Of a stretch of 54,965 nucleotides of DNA, positions 6,660 through 14,248 are shown one piece after another. The notes below the pieces were generated by a model, which worked only from the letters and a program-made list of their open reading frames with translations, ran no database searches and was not told the origin of the DNA. A program made the position numbers and the translations under genes. The stretch spans positions 1 through 54,965 of the forward strand of contig QIJE01000027.1 of NCBI GenBank assembly GCA_003232385.1, read 5' to 3'. Position 1 is the stretch's first letter; each line of letters begins with the position of its first letter. This DNA comes from a bacterium (GTDB lineage Bacteria; SZUA-79; Acidulodesulfobacterales; Acidulodesulfobacteraceae).

Positions 6660-8352
6660 TTATACCCTTCATTACCGCATTAAATCTTTCTCTAAGCTCA
6701 AGCGACGCGTCTACGGTTATCAACAAGGAACGGCCAATTGTTTCGCTTATAGACTCTGCCGCCTCACTTTTAGCCCTATATATTTCACACTCACTATTTA
6801 AAGGTTCCTCTAAAATTCTCTTTTGATTAAGATAAATACGGACGTCAGCCTCTGAATAATCTTTTTTCGTCGTAGTATTATCCGGCTTAAACCTACTTAC
6901 TAGCCTATTTAATATGATTTTCTCTTTGTCATTGTATATTTTAGAATATACGAATATAAAAATACAGTCTTTTTTTTCGAAACTTTTTATTATTTTTTCT
7001 CTGTGCACCCGCTTTAAAAACGTCGCATCGAATATAATGCTTTTTCCGGACTCGAACCGTCTCAAGCCTTCTTCAATCATAGACCGATAAACGTGTTCGC
7101 TCGCGTGTCTGCCGTATTTGAATATATTATCCGTAAAACCGTAAATATTGCACCTCATCTCATCGGACGATAGAACCTGTGCGTAAAAATAGCGCGAAAG
7201 AAGGCTTGAAAGCGAAGATTTGCCGCTGCCGGAAAGACCGCAGTTTAGTATTACCGTCGGTTTTTTTAAAAGCTCACAATAAAACCCGGCCAAATCAAAA
7301 TGCTTTAAGGCATCACTTGATTTATCGGATAAAAGGGCTGTTTTCGTCCTGACTATGGCCCTGTAAGCCTTAAAAAACGGGATAACCGTCGGTTCGTACA
7401 CTTCATAACCGGCTATAAGCCTGTTGTAATTAAAACATTTTTTATAATGGTTTAAAAAAACCGAAGATTCGTAAAAAAAACCATTGTTTTCAAAATCCAT
7501 AAGCAAAAAGGCAATATCTAAATATAAATCCTGATTCCTATACCGTTCGTCAAATTCTACGCAGTCCATTAAACATATGCCGTTGACTCTTCCTGCATCT
7601 ATTACGGCAACATGCTCCATCCTTAAATCGCCGTGAACGTCTCTTATAAAACCGTTTTCTATCCTCGATTTAATAAATTCGCCGAACATTTTACTCTGCA
7701 AGAAACCGTTACAAATAGATTTTATACCGTCTAATTTGCGAATAAAGACACCGGCTTTAACTAATCCTTCCAATGCTCTAAAATTATCGTCCCAGTTTTC
7801 TTTATAAACCTCAATACTGCCGAAACCGGAAATTCTTTTCGACGTTACCGCGCTTTTATGAAACAGATATATTCTTCTCGCAACCTTTTTAAGGATGCCG
7901 TCTATTTTATCGGCAGTCAAACCTTCATTTTTTACGATATTACTCAAAAAATTCTTCGAATTTACCAGATTCATTCTTACAAAAACATCTTTCAATACTC
8001 CGCCCTTAAAACCGATAAAAAACTTACCCTTTTTTTGTCTCAACTCTTGTAAGTCTAAATAAACGCCGGAACATGCCCTTCTATTCAGGGAAAGCTCCTT
8101 TCTTGCGTAAAAAATTCTCTTCTTGAGCGAGGTATAATCGACAAAACCGTAATCCACCGGTTTTTTTTGTTTGTAAGCAAATTTTGAGGTTAAAAAAACT
8201 CGGGATATATGAGTTTCTATTATACTGACGGTATCCGGCGGAACATATTCATTTATAGACCCTATATTCCCGTTCTCACCGGAATGAATCAAGGTTTCTG
8301 TTTTGTCGTCTTCACCGGATCGACGGGAAGAGACATAGTGGCGGTTATGCAT
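6640..8352 (-). CDS. aminoglycoside phosphotransferase-like / P-loop ATPase fusion
   Basis: A 570-residue two-domain protein. Residues ~40-345 form a protein-kinase-like aminoglycoside phosphotransferase fold with the catalytic motif HGDLRMEHV (His240-Asp242) and metal-binding MDCVEFDERYRNQD (Asp263). Residues ~365-570 are a small kinase-type P-loop domain with a Walker A GLSGSGKS (372-379). This matches the known family annotated as 'bifunctional aminoglycoside phosphotransferase/ATP-binding protein' (COG2187 plus COG0645), whose substrate is unknown. Length is close to, slightly above, the family norm. It begins 4 bases after the sigma factor stop with a GGAGGG site, so it is probably co-transcribed with surE-pcm-rpoS upstream and two glycosyltransferases downstream. 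There is no reason to call it a resistance gene. Confidence 0.85.
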   Translation of the reverse strand: MHNRHYVSSRRSGEDDKTETLIHSGENGNIGSINEYVPPDTVSIIETHISRVFLTSKFAYKQKKPVDYGFVDYTSLKKRIFYARKELSLNRRACSGVYLDLQELRQKKGKFFIGFKGGVLKDVFVRMNLVNSKNFLSNIVKNEGLTADKIDGILKKVARRIYLFHKSAVTSKRISGFGSIEVYKENWDDNFRALEGLVKAGVFIRKLDGIKSICNGFLQSKMFGEFIKSRIENGFIRDVHGDLRMEHVAVIDAGRVNGICLMDCVEFDERYRNQDLYLDIAFLLMDFENNGFFYESSVFLNHYKKCFNYNRLIAGYEVYEPTVIPFFKAYRAIVRTKTALLSDKSSDALKHFDLAGFYCELLKKPTVILNCGLSGSGKSSLSSLLSRYFYAQVLSSDEMRCNIYGFTDNIFKYGRHASEHVYRSMIEEGLRRFESGKSIIFDATFLKRVHREKIIKSFEKKDCIFIFVYSKIYNDKEKIILNRLVSRFKPDNTTTKKDYSEADVRIYLNQKRILEEPLNSECEIYRAKSEAAESISETIGRSLLITVDASLELRERFNAVMKGIIEAYNK

Positions 8353-8356
8353 TAGT

Positions 8357-9289
8357 CTATCCCTCCATGCCGGCTTCCTCTGCCATTTCCCTAAGCTTTT
8401 TCAACGACTTAACCTCTATCTGTCTAATACGTTCCTTGGTGAGACCGAAAATAATCCCTATCTCGTTAAGCGTCCTCGGTTTTTCGTAATTAAGCCCGTA
8501 TCTAAGTATTATAACCTTTCGCTCTATATCGCCGAGATTTAAAAGCCACCCGTTAATAAGGCTTAACGTTTCGACACGGTCGAGTATATCAAATGCAGAA
8601 GTATTCTTCTCGTCATCCTTAATAACATTGGAAAGTATCAAATTTTGCTCGTCTCCGTTTTGATTCTGTATGTAAGGAAAATCCAACGAGCAAATGCTAC
8701 CCACAAAACCTAAGATCTTTTCTAATTTTTTTTCCTTAATACCCATGTGTTTCGCTATTTCGCCGATACTAGGTTCTCTTTGAAGTTCTCCCGTGACATC
8801 TTTGATTGCCCTGGAATATCTAAAAAGATTTTCCGATATATGAATAGGTAGCCTTATGAGTCTGCCGGAATTCAATATTCCCCTTTCGATAGTCTGTCTT
8901 ATCCACCATATTGCATACGTGGAAAATCTGAATCCTTTTTTAGGCTTAAACCTGTCTATTGCCTTCATCAACCCTATGTTTCCCTCCATAATCAGGTCAT
9001 CGAAAGAAAGCCCTCTGCCGAGAAACTTCTTTGCCACACTGATTACGAGTCCGAGATTAGATTTAACCATCAAATCCCTTGCGTCGACATCGCCCTCATG
9101 AATTTTAAGCGCAAGTTCATATTCTTGCTCTCTAGTCAATAGCGGATATTTTTTGATATATTTCAGATAATAGCCTGAAATGGCATTATCTTCGGATTTA
9201 AAATATTCGTTAGCATTCTTTGTCCCCACGTATGTTCCGATAGAATCAGAAACAGACGCTCCTGAATCGTCACATTTTTTGCGTTTCAT
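8357..9289 (-). CDS. rpoS: RNA polymerase sigma-70 factor, RpoS-like
   Basis: A 310-residue group 1/2 sigma factor. Region 1.2 (LTREQEYELALKIHEGD), region 2 with NLGLVISVAKKF and FSTYAIWWIRQTIERG, region 3 with LPIHISENL, and region 4 with LRYGL and GLTKERIRQIE are all in order. It lacks the long region 1.1 of RpoD, and its length is near that of RpoS. The gene order surE-pcm-rpoS is the same as the conserved order in proteobacteria (where nlpD often sits between), which supports the RpoS assignment: a sigma factor for stationary-phase or stress genes. It overlaps pcm by 20 bases, which suggests translational coupling. Absence of an RpoD-type region 1.1 makes the housekeeping role unlikely. 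Confidence 0.88.
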   Translation of the reverse strand: MKRKKCDDSGASVSDSIGTYVGTKNANEYFKSEDNAISGYYLKYIKKYPLLTREQEYELALKIHEGDVDARDLMVKSNLGLVISVAKKFLGRGLSFDDLIMEGNIGLMKAIDRFKPKKGFRFSTYAIWWIRQTIERGILNSGRLIRLPIHISENLFRYSRAIKDVTGELQREPSIGEIAKHMGIKEKKLEKILGFVGSICSLDFPYIQNQNGDEQNLILSNVIKDDEKNTSAFDILDRVETLSLINGWLLNLGDIERKVIILRYGLNYEKPRTLNEIGIIFGLTKERIRQIEVKSLKKLREMAEEAGMEG

Positions 9290-9911
9290 ATCCGTTTTTA
9301 CCTATAAGTTTAACAAAATTAGCGGGAGCAATATTTTTAGAATGCATTCCTCCGTTTCTCTTTTCTATCACGGAAATATTTTGCAAACCACTCTTTTCTA
9401 CGGGCATGACCATTATTCCGCCTTCGATTAATTGATTGAATAGCGACATGGGAACATTAGGGGAGCAAGCGGTTATGATTATCCTGTCATAGGGGGCGTA
9501 TTCACTAAAGCCTATAGTTCCATCGCCTACGATAAAGGTTATATTGCGTATGTTTAACGATTCAATAACGACTCTTGCCTTAGACGACAAATCCCTTATC
9601 CGCTCTACTGTAAAAACAGATGCGGAAAGAGCGGCAAGAACCGCCGCCTGATATCCGGAACCGGTTCCTACTTCTAAAACCTTATGCTCTTTGTCTAAAC
9701 TAAGCGCCTGGGTCATTAACGCAACGACATAAACGCTTGAAATAGTCTGGCCGTGACCTATGGGTAGAGGTATATCGTCATAACACAATTCTCTTAACGG
9801 CTGCTCGACGAATTTCTCTCTCGGAATCTTTCTTATAGCACCCAATACGTTTTCGTCGTTAACATCTTTAGAGGCAAAACCGTCTATTAATTTATCGACG
9901 CGACTTTTCAT
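9270..9911 (-). CDS. pcm: protein-L-isoaspartate O-methyltransferase
   Basis: A 213-residue SAM-dependent methyltransferase that repairs isoaspartyl residues in aged proteins. Motif I VLEVGTGSGYQAAVLA (SAM binding), the preceding LPIGHGQTIS block that is specific to Pcm, and the C-terminal region are all present. Length matches the family. It overlaps surE upstream and rpoS downstream by 20 bases each, forming a tightly coupled stress-survival unit. The ATG start is inside the 3' end of surE, as is common in this gene pair. Confidence 0.95.
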   Translation of the reverse strand: MKSRVDKLIDGFASKDVNDENVLGAIRKIPREKFVEQPLRELCYDDIPLPIGHGQTISSVYVVALMTQALSLDKEHKVLEVGTGSGYQAAVLAALSASVFTVERIRDLSSKARVVIESLNIRNITFIVGDGTIGFSEYAPYDRIIITACSPNVPMSLFNQLIEGGIMVMPVEKSGLQNISVIEKRNGGMHSKNIAPANFVKLIGKNGYETQKM

Positions 9912-10707
9912 AAGAAGTGAAATCTATATTTTTTAATTTGTCTAAGGCATTATAGTTTGTCATATCCATGTGTATCGGAGTAATAGATATAATTCCGCTA
10001 TGAACGGCTTCGTAATCACTTCCGGATATATCATCGAATTTGATATTTTTACCCCATATCCAGTAGTATTTTCTTCCCCTCGGGTCTATCTCCTCGACGA
10101 TAAAATCCTCAAAATAACGTTTGCCCTGTTTGGTAATTTTATATTCGAAAACATTTTCTTTGTCTATTATGGTTTGAGGTATATTTATATTTAGAAGGGT
10201 ATATTTGGAAAAATCGCTTTTATTGAAAACGAGAGCAAGGTTAGAAACAAACTGTGCCGCTTTTCTAAAGGAAAGTTCTATGTTTTCCTCCAACGACTGG
10301 TCTTTCGGCAGATATCCTCCGCCCTTATTGACTACTAATGAAACAGCCAAGGACTTAATTCCCATAACCGCCCCTTCCATTGCGGCAGAAACGGTACCGG
10401 AATAAATAACATCGTCGCAAATATTGCCGCCGTAATTTATTCCGGATATTACGATATCCGGTTTGGTTTTTAATAAAGAATGAACCGCAATGTTAACAGC
10501 ATCGGTCGGAGTACCGTCGACCGAATATATATTCGGCTTAATTTCGTTAACCCTCAACGGCCTGTCTATCGTCAAAGAATGAGAACTTGCACTTCTTTCT
10601 CTGTCGGGAGCAACTATAACGACATCGGCGACCTTACTGAGCTCTTCAAATAGAATATTTATGCCCGTCGCATAAACACCGTCATCGTTCGAAAGAAGGA
10701 TATTCAC
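9892..10707 (-). CDS. surE: 5'/3'-nucleotidase SurE
   Basis: A 271-residue stationary-phase survival phosphatase that removes phosphate from nucleoside monophosphates and short polyphosphates, using a divalent metal. The N-terminal metal motif NILLSNDDG (Asp8-Asp9) and the SGINYGGNICDDVIYSGTVSAA segment carry the known ligands. Length is typical. The start is GTG and overlaps the MerR stop (GTGA), so the gene is coupled to the ihfA-merR genes upstream and to pcm downstream. The identification is firm. Confidence 0.96.
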   Translation of the reverse strand: MNILLSNDDGVYATGINILFEELSKVADVVIVAPDRERSASSHSLTIDRPLRVNEIKPNIYSVDGTPTDAVNIAVHSLLKTKPDIVISGINYGGNICDDVIYSGTVSAAMEGAVMGIKSLAVSLVVNKGGGYLPKDQSLEENIELSFRKAAQFVSNLALVFNKSDFSKYTLLNINIPQTIIDKENVFEYKITKQGKRYFEDFIVEEIDPRGRKYYWIWGKNIKFDDISGSDYEAVHSGIISITPIHMDMTNYNALDKLKNIDFTSYEKSRR

Positions 10708-11048
10708 CTAGGCTTTCCTATTTTTTTTGACAACAAAAGGGACTTAATGGAATTAAGCTCAGCCTGAACATTCCTTAACAGCATAATATTACTGTTTTTT
10801 TCGGACGATTTTGCTCTTATTGCCTTGTTTGCCCCTTCTATCGTAAATTTTTTGTTATATAAATAATCTTTTATTATTAAAAGCTTCTCAATATCGGTTT
10901 TTGAGTAGAGCCTATGAGAACCCTTAGATTTATACGGTTTCAAAAAGGAAAATTCGGTTTCCCAATACCTTATAACGTACGGCTCTATATCTACCTTCTT
11001 TGCAACTTCCCCAATTTTATAATAAAGTCTCTCATCTATCGGGTCCAT
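10704..11048 (-). CDS. MerR-family transcriptional regulator
   Basis: A 114-residue protein with the MerR winged-helix DNA-binding domain at residues ~8-75: YYKIGEVAKKVDIEPYVIRYWE followed by the wing KGSHRLYSKTDIEKL. A short helical tail follows and there is no effector-binding domain or conserved cysteine set. A small MerR-type gene right after ihfA is a recurring arrangement in delta-type proteobacteria; its target is unknown. It overlaps ihfA by 17 bases and surE by 4, so it is part of a long operon. It could regulate this operon, but no repeated operator is evident near the infC promoter. Confidence 0.88.
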   Translation of the reverse strand: MDPIDERLYYKIGEVAKKVDIEPYVIRYWETEFSFLKPYKSKGSHRLYSKTDIEKLLIIKDYLYNKKFTIEGANKAIRAKSSEKNSNIMLLRNVQAELNSIKSLLLSKKIGKPR

Positions 11049-11337
11049 TTTTATATTTCTTATTCACTTCTGATTTTAAAATGACAGAGGGCTTAAATTT
11101 CAGCACCTTTCTTTCACTTATAATAATTGATTCACCCGTCTGCGGATTTCTTCCCTTTCTAGCCTTCTTTTCTTTGACCGTAAAACTTCCGAATCCGTTA
11201 AACTTTATAGTTATTTCCTCCTCAACCTCCGATTTAACAAAGTCGAAAAATAAATTAGCATAAGCCATGGAGCCGGTGGCGGATAGTCCGACCTTCGAGC
11301 GAATCTTACTTGCCAAGTCTGCCTTAGTCAATGCCAT
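11032..11337 (-). CDS. ihfA: integration host factor alpha / HU-family DNA-binding protein
   Basis: A 101-residue HU/IHF-family protein that bends DNA. The N-terminal helix region (LTKADLASKIRSKVGLS) and the beta arm with the family signature GFGSFTVKEKKARKGRNPQTGE are intact. Placement just behind rplT matches ihfA in many proteobacteria and supports the alpha subunit over HU. The start codon overlaps the rplT stop (TAATG). A full IHF would need a beta subunit encoded elsewhere. Confidence in the family is high; confidence in IHF versus HU is moderate. Confidence 0.88.
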   Translation of the reverse strand: MALTKADLASKIRSKVGLSATGSMAYANLFFDFVKSEVEEEITIKFNGFGSFTVKEKKARKGRNPQTGESIIISERKVLKFKPSVILKSEVNKKYKNGPDR

Positions 11338-11720
11338 TATCCCTCTACCCCCGTACTTAACGAGCCGCCGGATACGACAAGCAATTCTTTTACTATGCGT
11401 GAAAACGAAGCGGGATCTGAAAGCGCTATTTCTGATAATACCTTTCTGTTCAGACCTATATCTTTCTGATTCAGTAAATTAATGAACTTAGAATAGGCAA
11501 TTCCGTTTTCACGGCAAGCAGCATTGATTCTAACAATCCATAATCTCCTAAACTGCCTTTTCTTTACCTTTCTATCCCTATATGCATAGCTCAAACCCTT
11601 CATTACGGCTTCCTGTGCCGTTTTAAAAAGCCTGCTCCTTGCGCCGTAATAACCCTTCGCCTGCTTTAAGACCCTTTTATGTCTTTTTTTTGTTAATACA
11701 CCTCTTTTAACTCTCGGCAT
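11337..11720 (-). CDS. rplT: 50S ribosomal protein L20
   Basis: A 127-residue ribosomal protein of the large subunit, important in early 50S assembly. The N-terminal basic extension (MPRVKRGVLTKKRHKRVLKQAKGYYGARSR begins it) and the DRKVKKRQFRRLWIVRINAA block are diagnostic. It lies in the standard infC-rpmI-rplT order, 55 bases after rpmI. In well-studied bacteria L20 represses this operon by binding its leader mRNA; the same is possible here but no structure was worked out. It is slightly longer than the usual ~118 residues because of the C-terminal extension (SLSTGVEG). Confidence 0.97.
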   Translation of the reverse strand: MPRVKRGVLTKKRHKRVLKQAKGYYGARSRLFKTAQEAVMKGLSYAYRDRKVKKRQFRRLWIVRINAACRENGIAYSKFINLLNQKDIGLNRKVLSEIALSDPASFSRIVKELLVVSGGSLSTGVEG

Positions 11721-11775
11721 TGCAAATACCCCTTTTATCTAAATTGTTAATTAACCCTTTTTAATCCATATCCGT

Positions 11776-11979
11776 TTACAAATACGGCAGAAGCCTTTTT
11801 ATATTCATAGAATCGGCAGAACTTACGGCAGCGACTTTTTTTAGCCTATTCTTTCTCTTCCTATTCTTAGAGGTCAATATATGACTTTTGTTTGCCTTAC
11901 GATGCATGACCAATCCGCTTTTAGTAATTTTAAACCTCTTTTTAGCCCCTCTGTTTGTCTTGATTTTTATCTTCGCCAT
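11776..11979 (-). CDS. rpmI: 50S ribosomal protein L35
   Basis: A 67-residue, very basic protein. The sequence opens with the L35 signature (KIKTNRGAKKRFKITKSGL) and continues with HILTSKNRKRKNRLKK. Length fits the family. It sits between infC and rplT, as in nearly all bacteria, and is transcribed with them. Confidence 0.97.
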   Translation of the reverse strand: MAKIKIKTNRGAKKRFKITKSGLVMHRKANKSHILTSKNRKRKNRLKKVAAVSSADSMNIKRLLPYL

Positions 11980-12036
11980 CTTTATCTGCTCCTCAATATA
12001 TAACTCCCACGCTATATATCACTTGTTTTATTTTTT

Positions 12037-12615
12037 TTAAGCCTCACGGCTTTTTATCATTGTCGTTTTTGACGCCGGCTTTTCAATCTGTTTTTTTATT
12101 TTTACCGGAACTATTATCGTGCTGAATGTTCTTCTAACATCAGGCTTAATCGGAAACTCCGGAATGCCGAACTCTTTGATATCCTCGATAACCCTTAATA
12201 TAACATTAATTCCTAATTGCGTATGCGCAAGCTCCCTGCCCTTAAAGGTAACGGTCAATTTTACCTTGTTACCTTCCTTAAGAAACGAAATTGCGTTTTT
12301 TAATTTAAACCCGTAGTCGTGACTATCGGTATTGGGTCTAAATTTAACCTCTTTTACGCGTATCAGCACCTGCTTTTTTTTTGCCTCCTGCGCTTTTTTA
12401 TTCTGCTCGTATTTAAACTTTCCGTAGTCCATTATCTTACAAACAGGAGGATTCGCTTCCTTAGAGACCTCGACAAGATCCAACACCCTTTCCTTCGCAA
12501 GCTCAAGAGCATCATGTAAGGGCATTATGCCTACCTGCCCTCCTTCATCGTCGATAACTCTTACTTCTTTTGCTCTGATACCTTCGTTCAAATGCGTTTT
12601 ATTATTTTTTTGTAT
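12037..12615 (-). CDS. infC: translation initiation factor IF-3, probable AUA start
   Basis: IF-3 binds the 30S subunit, keeps it free of 50S and checks start-codon pairing. The N-domain (NEGIRAKEVRVI, GIMPLHDALELA, ANPPVCKIMDYGKFKYEQ) and C-domain (VKLTVTFKGRELAH) are complete. A TTG at 12591 could be the start but has no ribosome binding site and would drop the usual residues before NEGIRA. A strong AAGGAG (12629-12624) lies 8 bases before an in-frame ATA at 12615-12613, which adds I/M-QKNNKTHL and gives 192 residues. In E. coli infC starts with the rare AUU, which lets IF-3 repress its own synthesis; an AUA start would serve the same purpose. I take the ATA start. The gene has its own promoter upstream. 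Confidence 0.93.
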   Translation of the reverse strand: MQKNNKTHLNEGIRAKEVRVIDDEGGQVGIMPLHDALELAKERVLDLVEVSKEANPPVCKIMDYGKFKYEQNKKAQEAKKKQVLIRVKEVKFRPNTDSHDYGFKLKNAISFLKEGNKVKLTVTFKGRELAHTQLGINVILRVIEDIKEFGIPEFPIKPDVRRTFSTIIVPVKIKKQIEKPASKTTMIKSREA

Positions 12616-12623
12616 ACTGATTT

Positions 12624-12629
12624 CTCCTT
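12624..12629 (-). promoter_or_regulatory. ribosome binding site that sets the infC start
   Basis: AAGGAG on the minus strand, 8 bases before the in-frame ATA at 12615-12613. No comparable site precedes the alternative TTG at 12591, so this site decides the start in favour of ATA. Confidence 0.7.
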
Positions 12630-12665
12630 ACTATAAAATTTTATGAAAATTAATTTAGTTTTAGA

Positions 12666-12694
12666 ATTATTACATAATTTGCGCTTACTGTCAA
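12666..12694 (-). promoter_or_regulatory. sigma-70 promoter of infC operon
   Basis: Minus strand: a perfect -35 TTGACA (12694-12689), a 17-base spacer and -10 AATAAT (12671-12666). It starts just past the bamD stop at 12707 and gives a leader of about 45 bases before the infC start. This makes infC-rpmI-rplT-ihfA-merR-surE-pcm-rpoS a likely transcription unit. Confidence 0.75.
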
Positions 12695-12706
12695 GAAAAT
12701 TTAGCC

Positions 12707-13444
12707 TTATTCCACATATTTGCTATGCGGATATTTTTCCTTAAGAAGTCTCAAATAATGGTTTTCAGCCTTTTTATCCTTAACGTTTTTATAACATATT
12801 GTCAAATAATGCAACGTTTTAGGAATAACGGGCAGGCCGGGGTATTGCTTAAGGACAACTTTAAACATATATATAGCCGGTTTCCACATGCTTGCATTGT
12901 AGTAATAAAGACCCGTAAAGAAAGTATTCTCCGATAAATATATATTTATTTTTTTTATGTATTCCATCACCTTTTTCGAGCGCTCGAAGTGCGGATAGTC
13001 ATTAATAAGTTTTTCAAATACGATTTTTGCTTTCCTCAGAGAACTTTGCGTTCTTCCGACCGATTGCTTTCTTTTATAAAAAGACATAGCCTCGTAAAAC
13101 ATTGCAAAGGGAACATACTTTGAACGCGGATGAAGGGTAATAAAATCGGAATAGGCGCCTTGAGCCTCTATGTATTTTCCGTTCAAATAATAAGCGTCTC
13201 CAAGTTTAAGCTCCGCCTTTACAGTGTTGTGATATGCGGGATAATTTTCTATCAAGCTTTTAAAATCTTTCGCCGCTCCTACATAATTATGATTATGCGC
13301 TTCATTTAACGCCTTTTTATAATAAACCCCCGGCGGCAATATATTGTTCTTAACGTTTTTGCCACACGCAGTTAAAAAAAACGAAAGCATTGAAACTGCC
13401 GCCGTTAAAAGTAAAATCAATACCAACAACCTGCTATTTTTCAT
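12707..13444 (-). CDS. bamD: BamD-like outer membrane assembly lipoprotein
   Basis: A 245-residue lipoprotein: signal peptide with lipobox FLTAC (Cys27) and then tetratricopeptide-like helical repeats throughout (for example YYKKALNEAHNHNYVGAAKDF, KLGDAYYLNGKYIEAQGAY). This is the architecture of BamD/ComL, the essential partner of BamA that folds beta-barrel proteins into the outer membrane. Length is typical. It lies downstream of alaS and a LolB-like lipoprotein, with only 30 bases between the lipoproteins, so both may be co-transcribed for envelope biogenesis. A general TPR lipoprotein is the alternative. Confidence 0.82.
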   Translation of the reverse strand: MKNSRLLVLILLLTAAVSMLSFFLTACGKNVKNNILPPGVYYKKALNEAHNHNYVGAAKDFKSLIENYPAYHNTVKAELKLGDAYYLNGKYIEAQGAYSDFITLHPRSKYVPFAMFYEAMSFYKRKQSVGRTQSSLRKAKIVFEKLINDYPHFERSKKVMEYIKKINIYLSENTFFTGLYYYNASMWKPAIYMFKVVLKQYPGLPVIPKTLHYLTICYKNVKDKKAENHYLRLLKEKYPHSKYVE

Positions 13445-13474
13445 AATCTGTTAATATCCCTTCTATTATTAATT

Positions 13475-14248
13475 TTATCGAATTATAACGCTTCCCTTTG
13501 AAATGCCCACCTTTATTTTAACATTATAGAGATAATCGTCAACATATATTTTCAAAGGAACCATGCTTCCATCCTTCAATATATAATTCTTAAAGTATAC
13601 GGTTTCGATCATTTTTTCATGCCTTGCGATCGTTATTCTGTTTATGAGATAATTTTTGCTTACGTATATATAATAAGTATTATCTTTTTCATTATTATCG
13701 CGGCTATGATATTCAAAGAAAAACCCCCCGTAAGTATTATAAAATACATCGGCTTTTCTGATTTTATCAAGACTGTCTAAATTTAAGAAAATTTCAAGTA
13801 CCCCGAATAATCGTTCGTAAAACAGTATTTTGCCCCGATATTTTTTATTAAGGTTTAGAATTTTAAGCTTTTTGCTTTTCGGATTCAAAAAAACAACCCT
13901 ATCGTCGCCTTGAAATAATTTTACGTAAAAAAGAATGTTACCGTATATATTTAAAATGATAAACTTTACGTATTTTCCTTTTATGTATTTATAAAGCCCC
14001 GATTCTTCAAAGGAAAAACCCTTGCCGGTTGCCGTCATAGTGAATCTGCCGGACATGCCTTTAAAATGCCCGTAATTTTTTGCAAGACCTTTCAAAACCT
14101 CGTTTCTGCTCTTATATATTACATTCCCGGATTTTAAGGGTACCGGCGCCTTTTTTACATAGTATGCGCAACCGCTTAGACTAAACAACAGAAATATAAT
14201 AAAAACAAACGGTGATAAAATTTTAATTTTGTTTTTACGCCCTTGCAA
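13475..14248 (-). CDS. LolB-like outer membrane lipoprotein
   Basis: A lipoprotein with a signal peptide and lipobox (FSLSGCAYY), followed by a beta-rich domain (GMSGRFTMTATGKGFSFEESGLYKYIKG) that resembles LolB / DUF4292 lipid-binding folds, which take up lipoproteins at the outer membrane. LolB itself cannot be proved from sequence alone. The open frame reaches 14260, but the TTG at 14248 has GAGGG 5 bases upstream and is my choice (257 residues); both starts lie inside the 3' end of alaS, which indicates translational coupling. The next gene downstream is bamD, which also belongs to the outer membrane. Confidence 0.65.
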   Translation of the reverse strand: MQGRKNKIKILSPFVFIIFLLFSLSGCAYYVKKAPVPLKSGNVIYKSRNEVLKGLAKNYGHFKGMSGRFTMTATGKGFSFEESGLYKYIKGKYVKFIILNIYGNILFYVKLFQGDDRVVFLNPKSKKLKILNLNKKYRGKILFYERLFGVLEIFLNLDSLDKIRKADVFYNTYGGFFFEYHSRDNNEKDNTYYIYVSKNYLINRITIARHEKMIETVYFKNYILKDGSMVPLKIYVDDYLYNVKIKVGISKGSVIIR

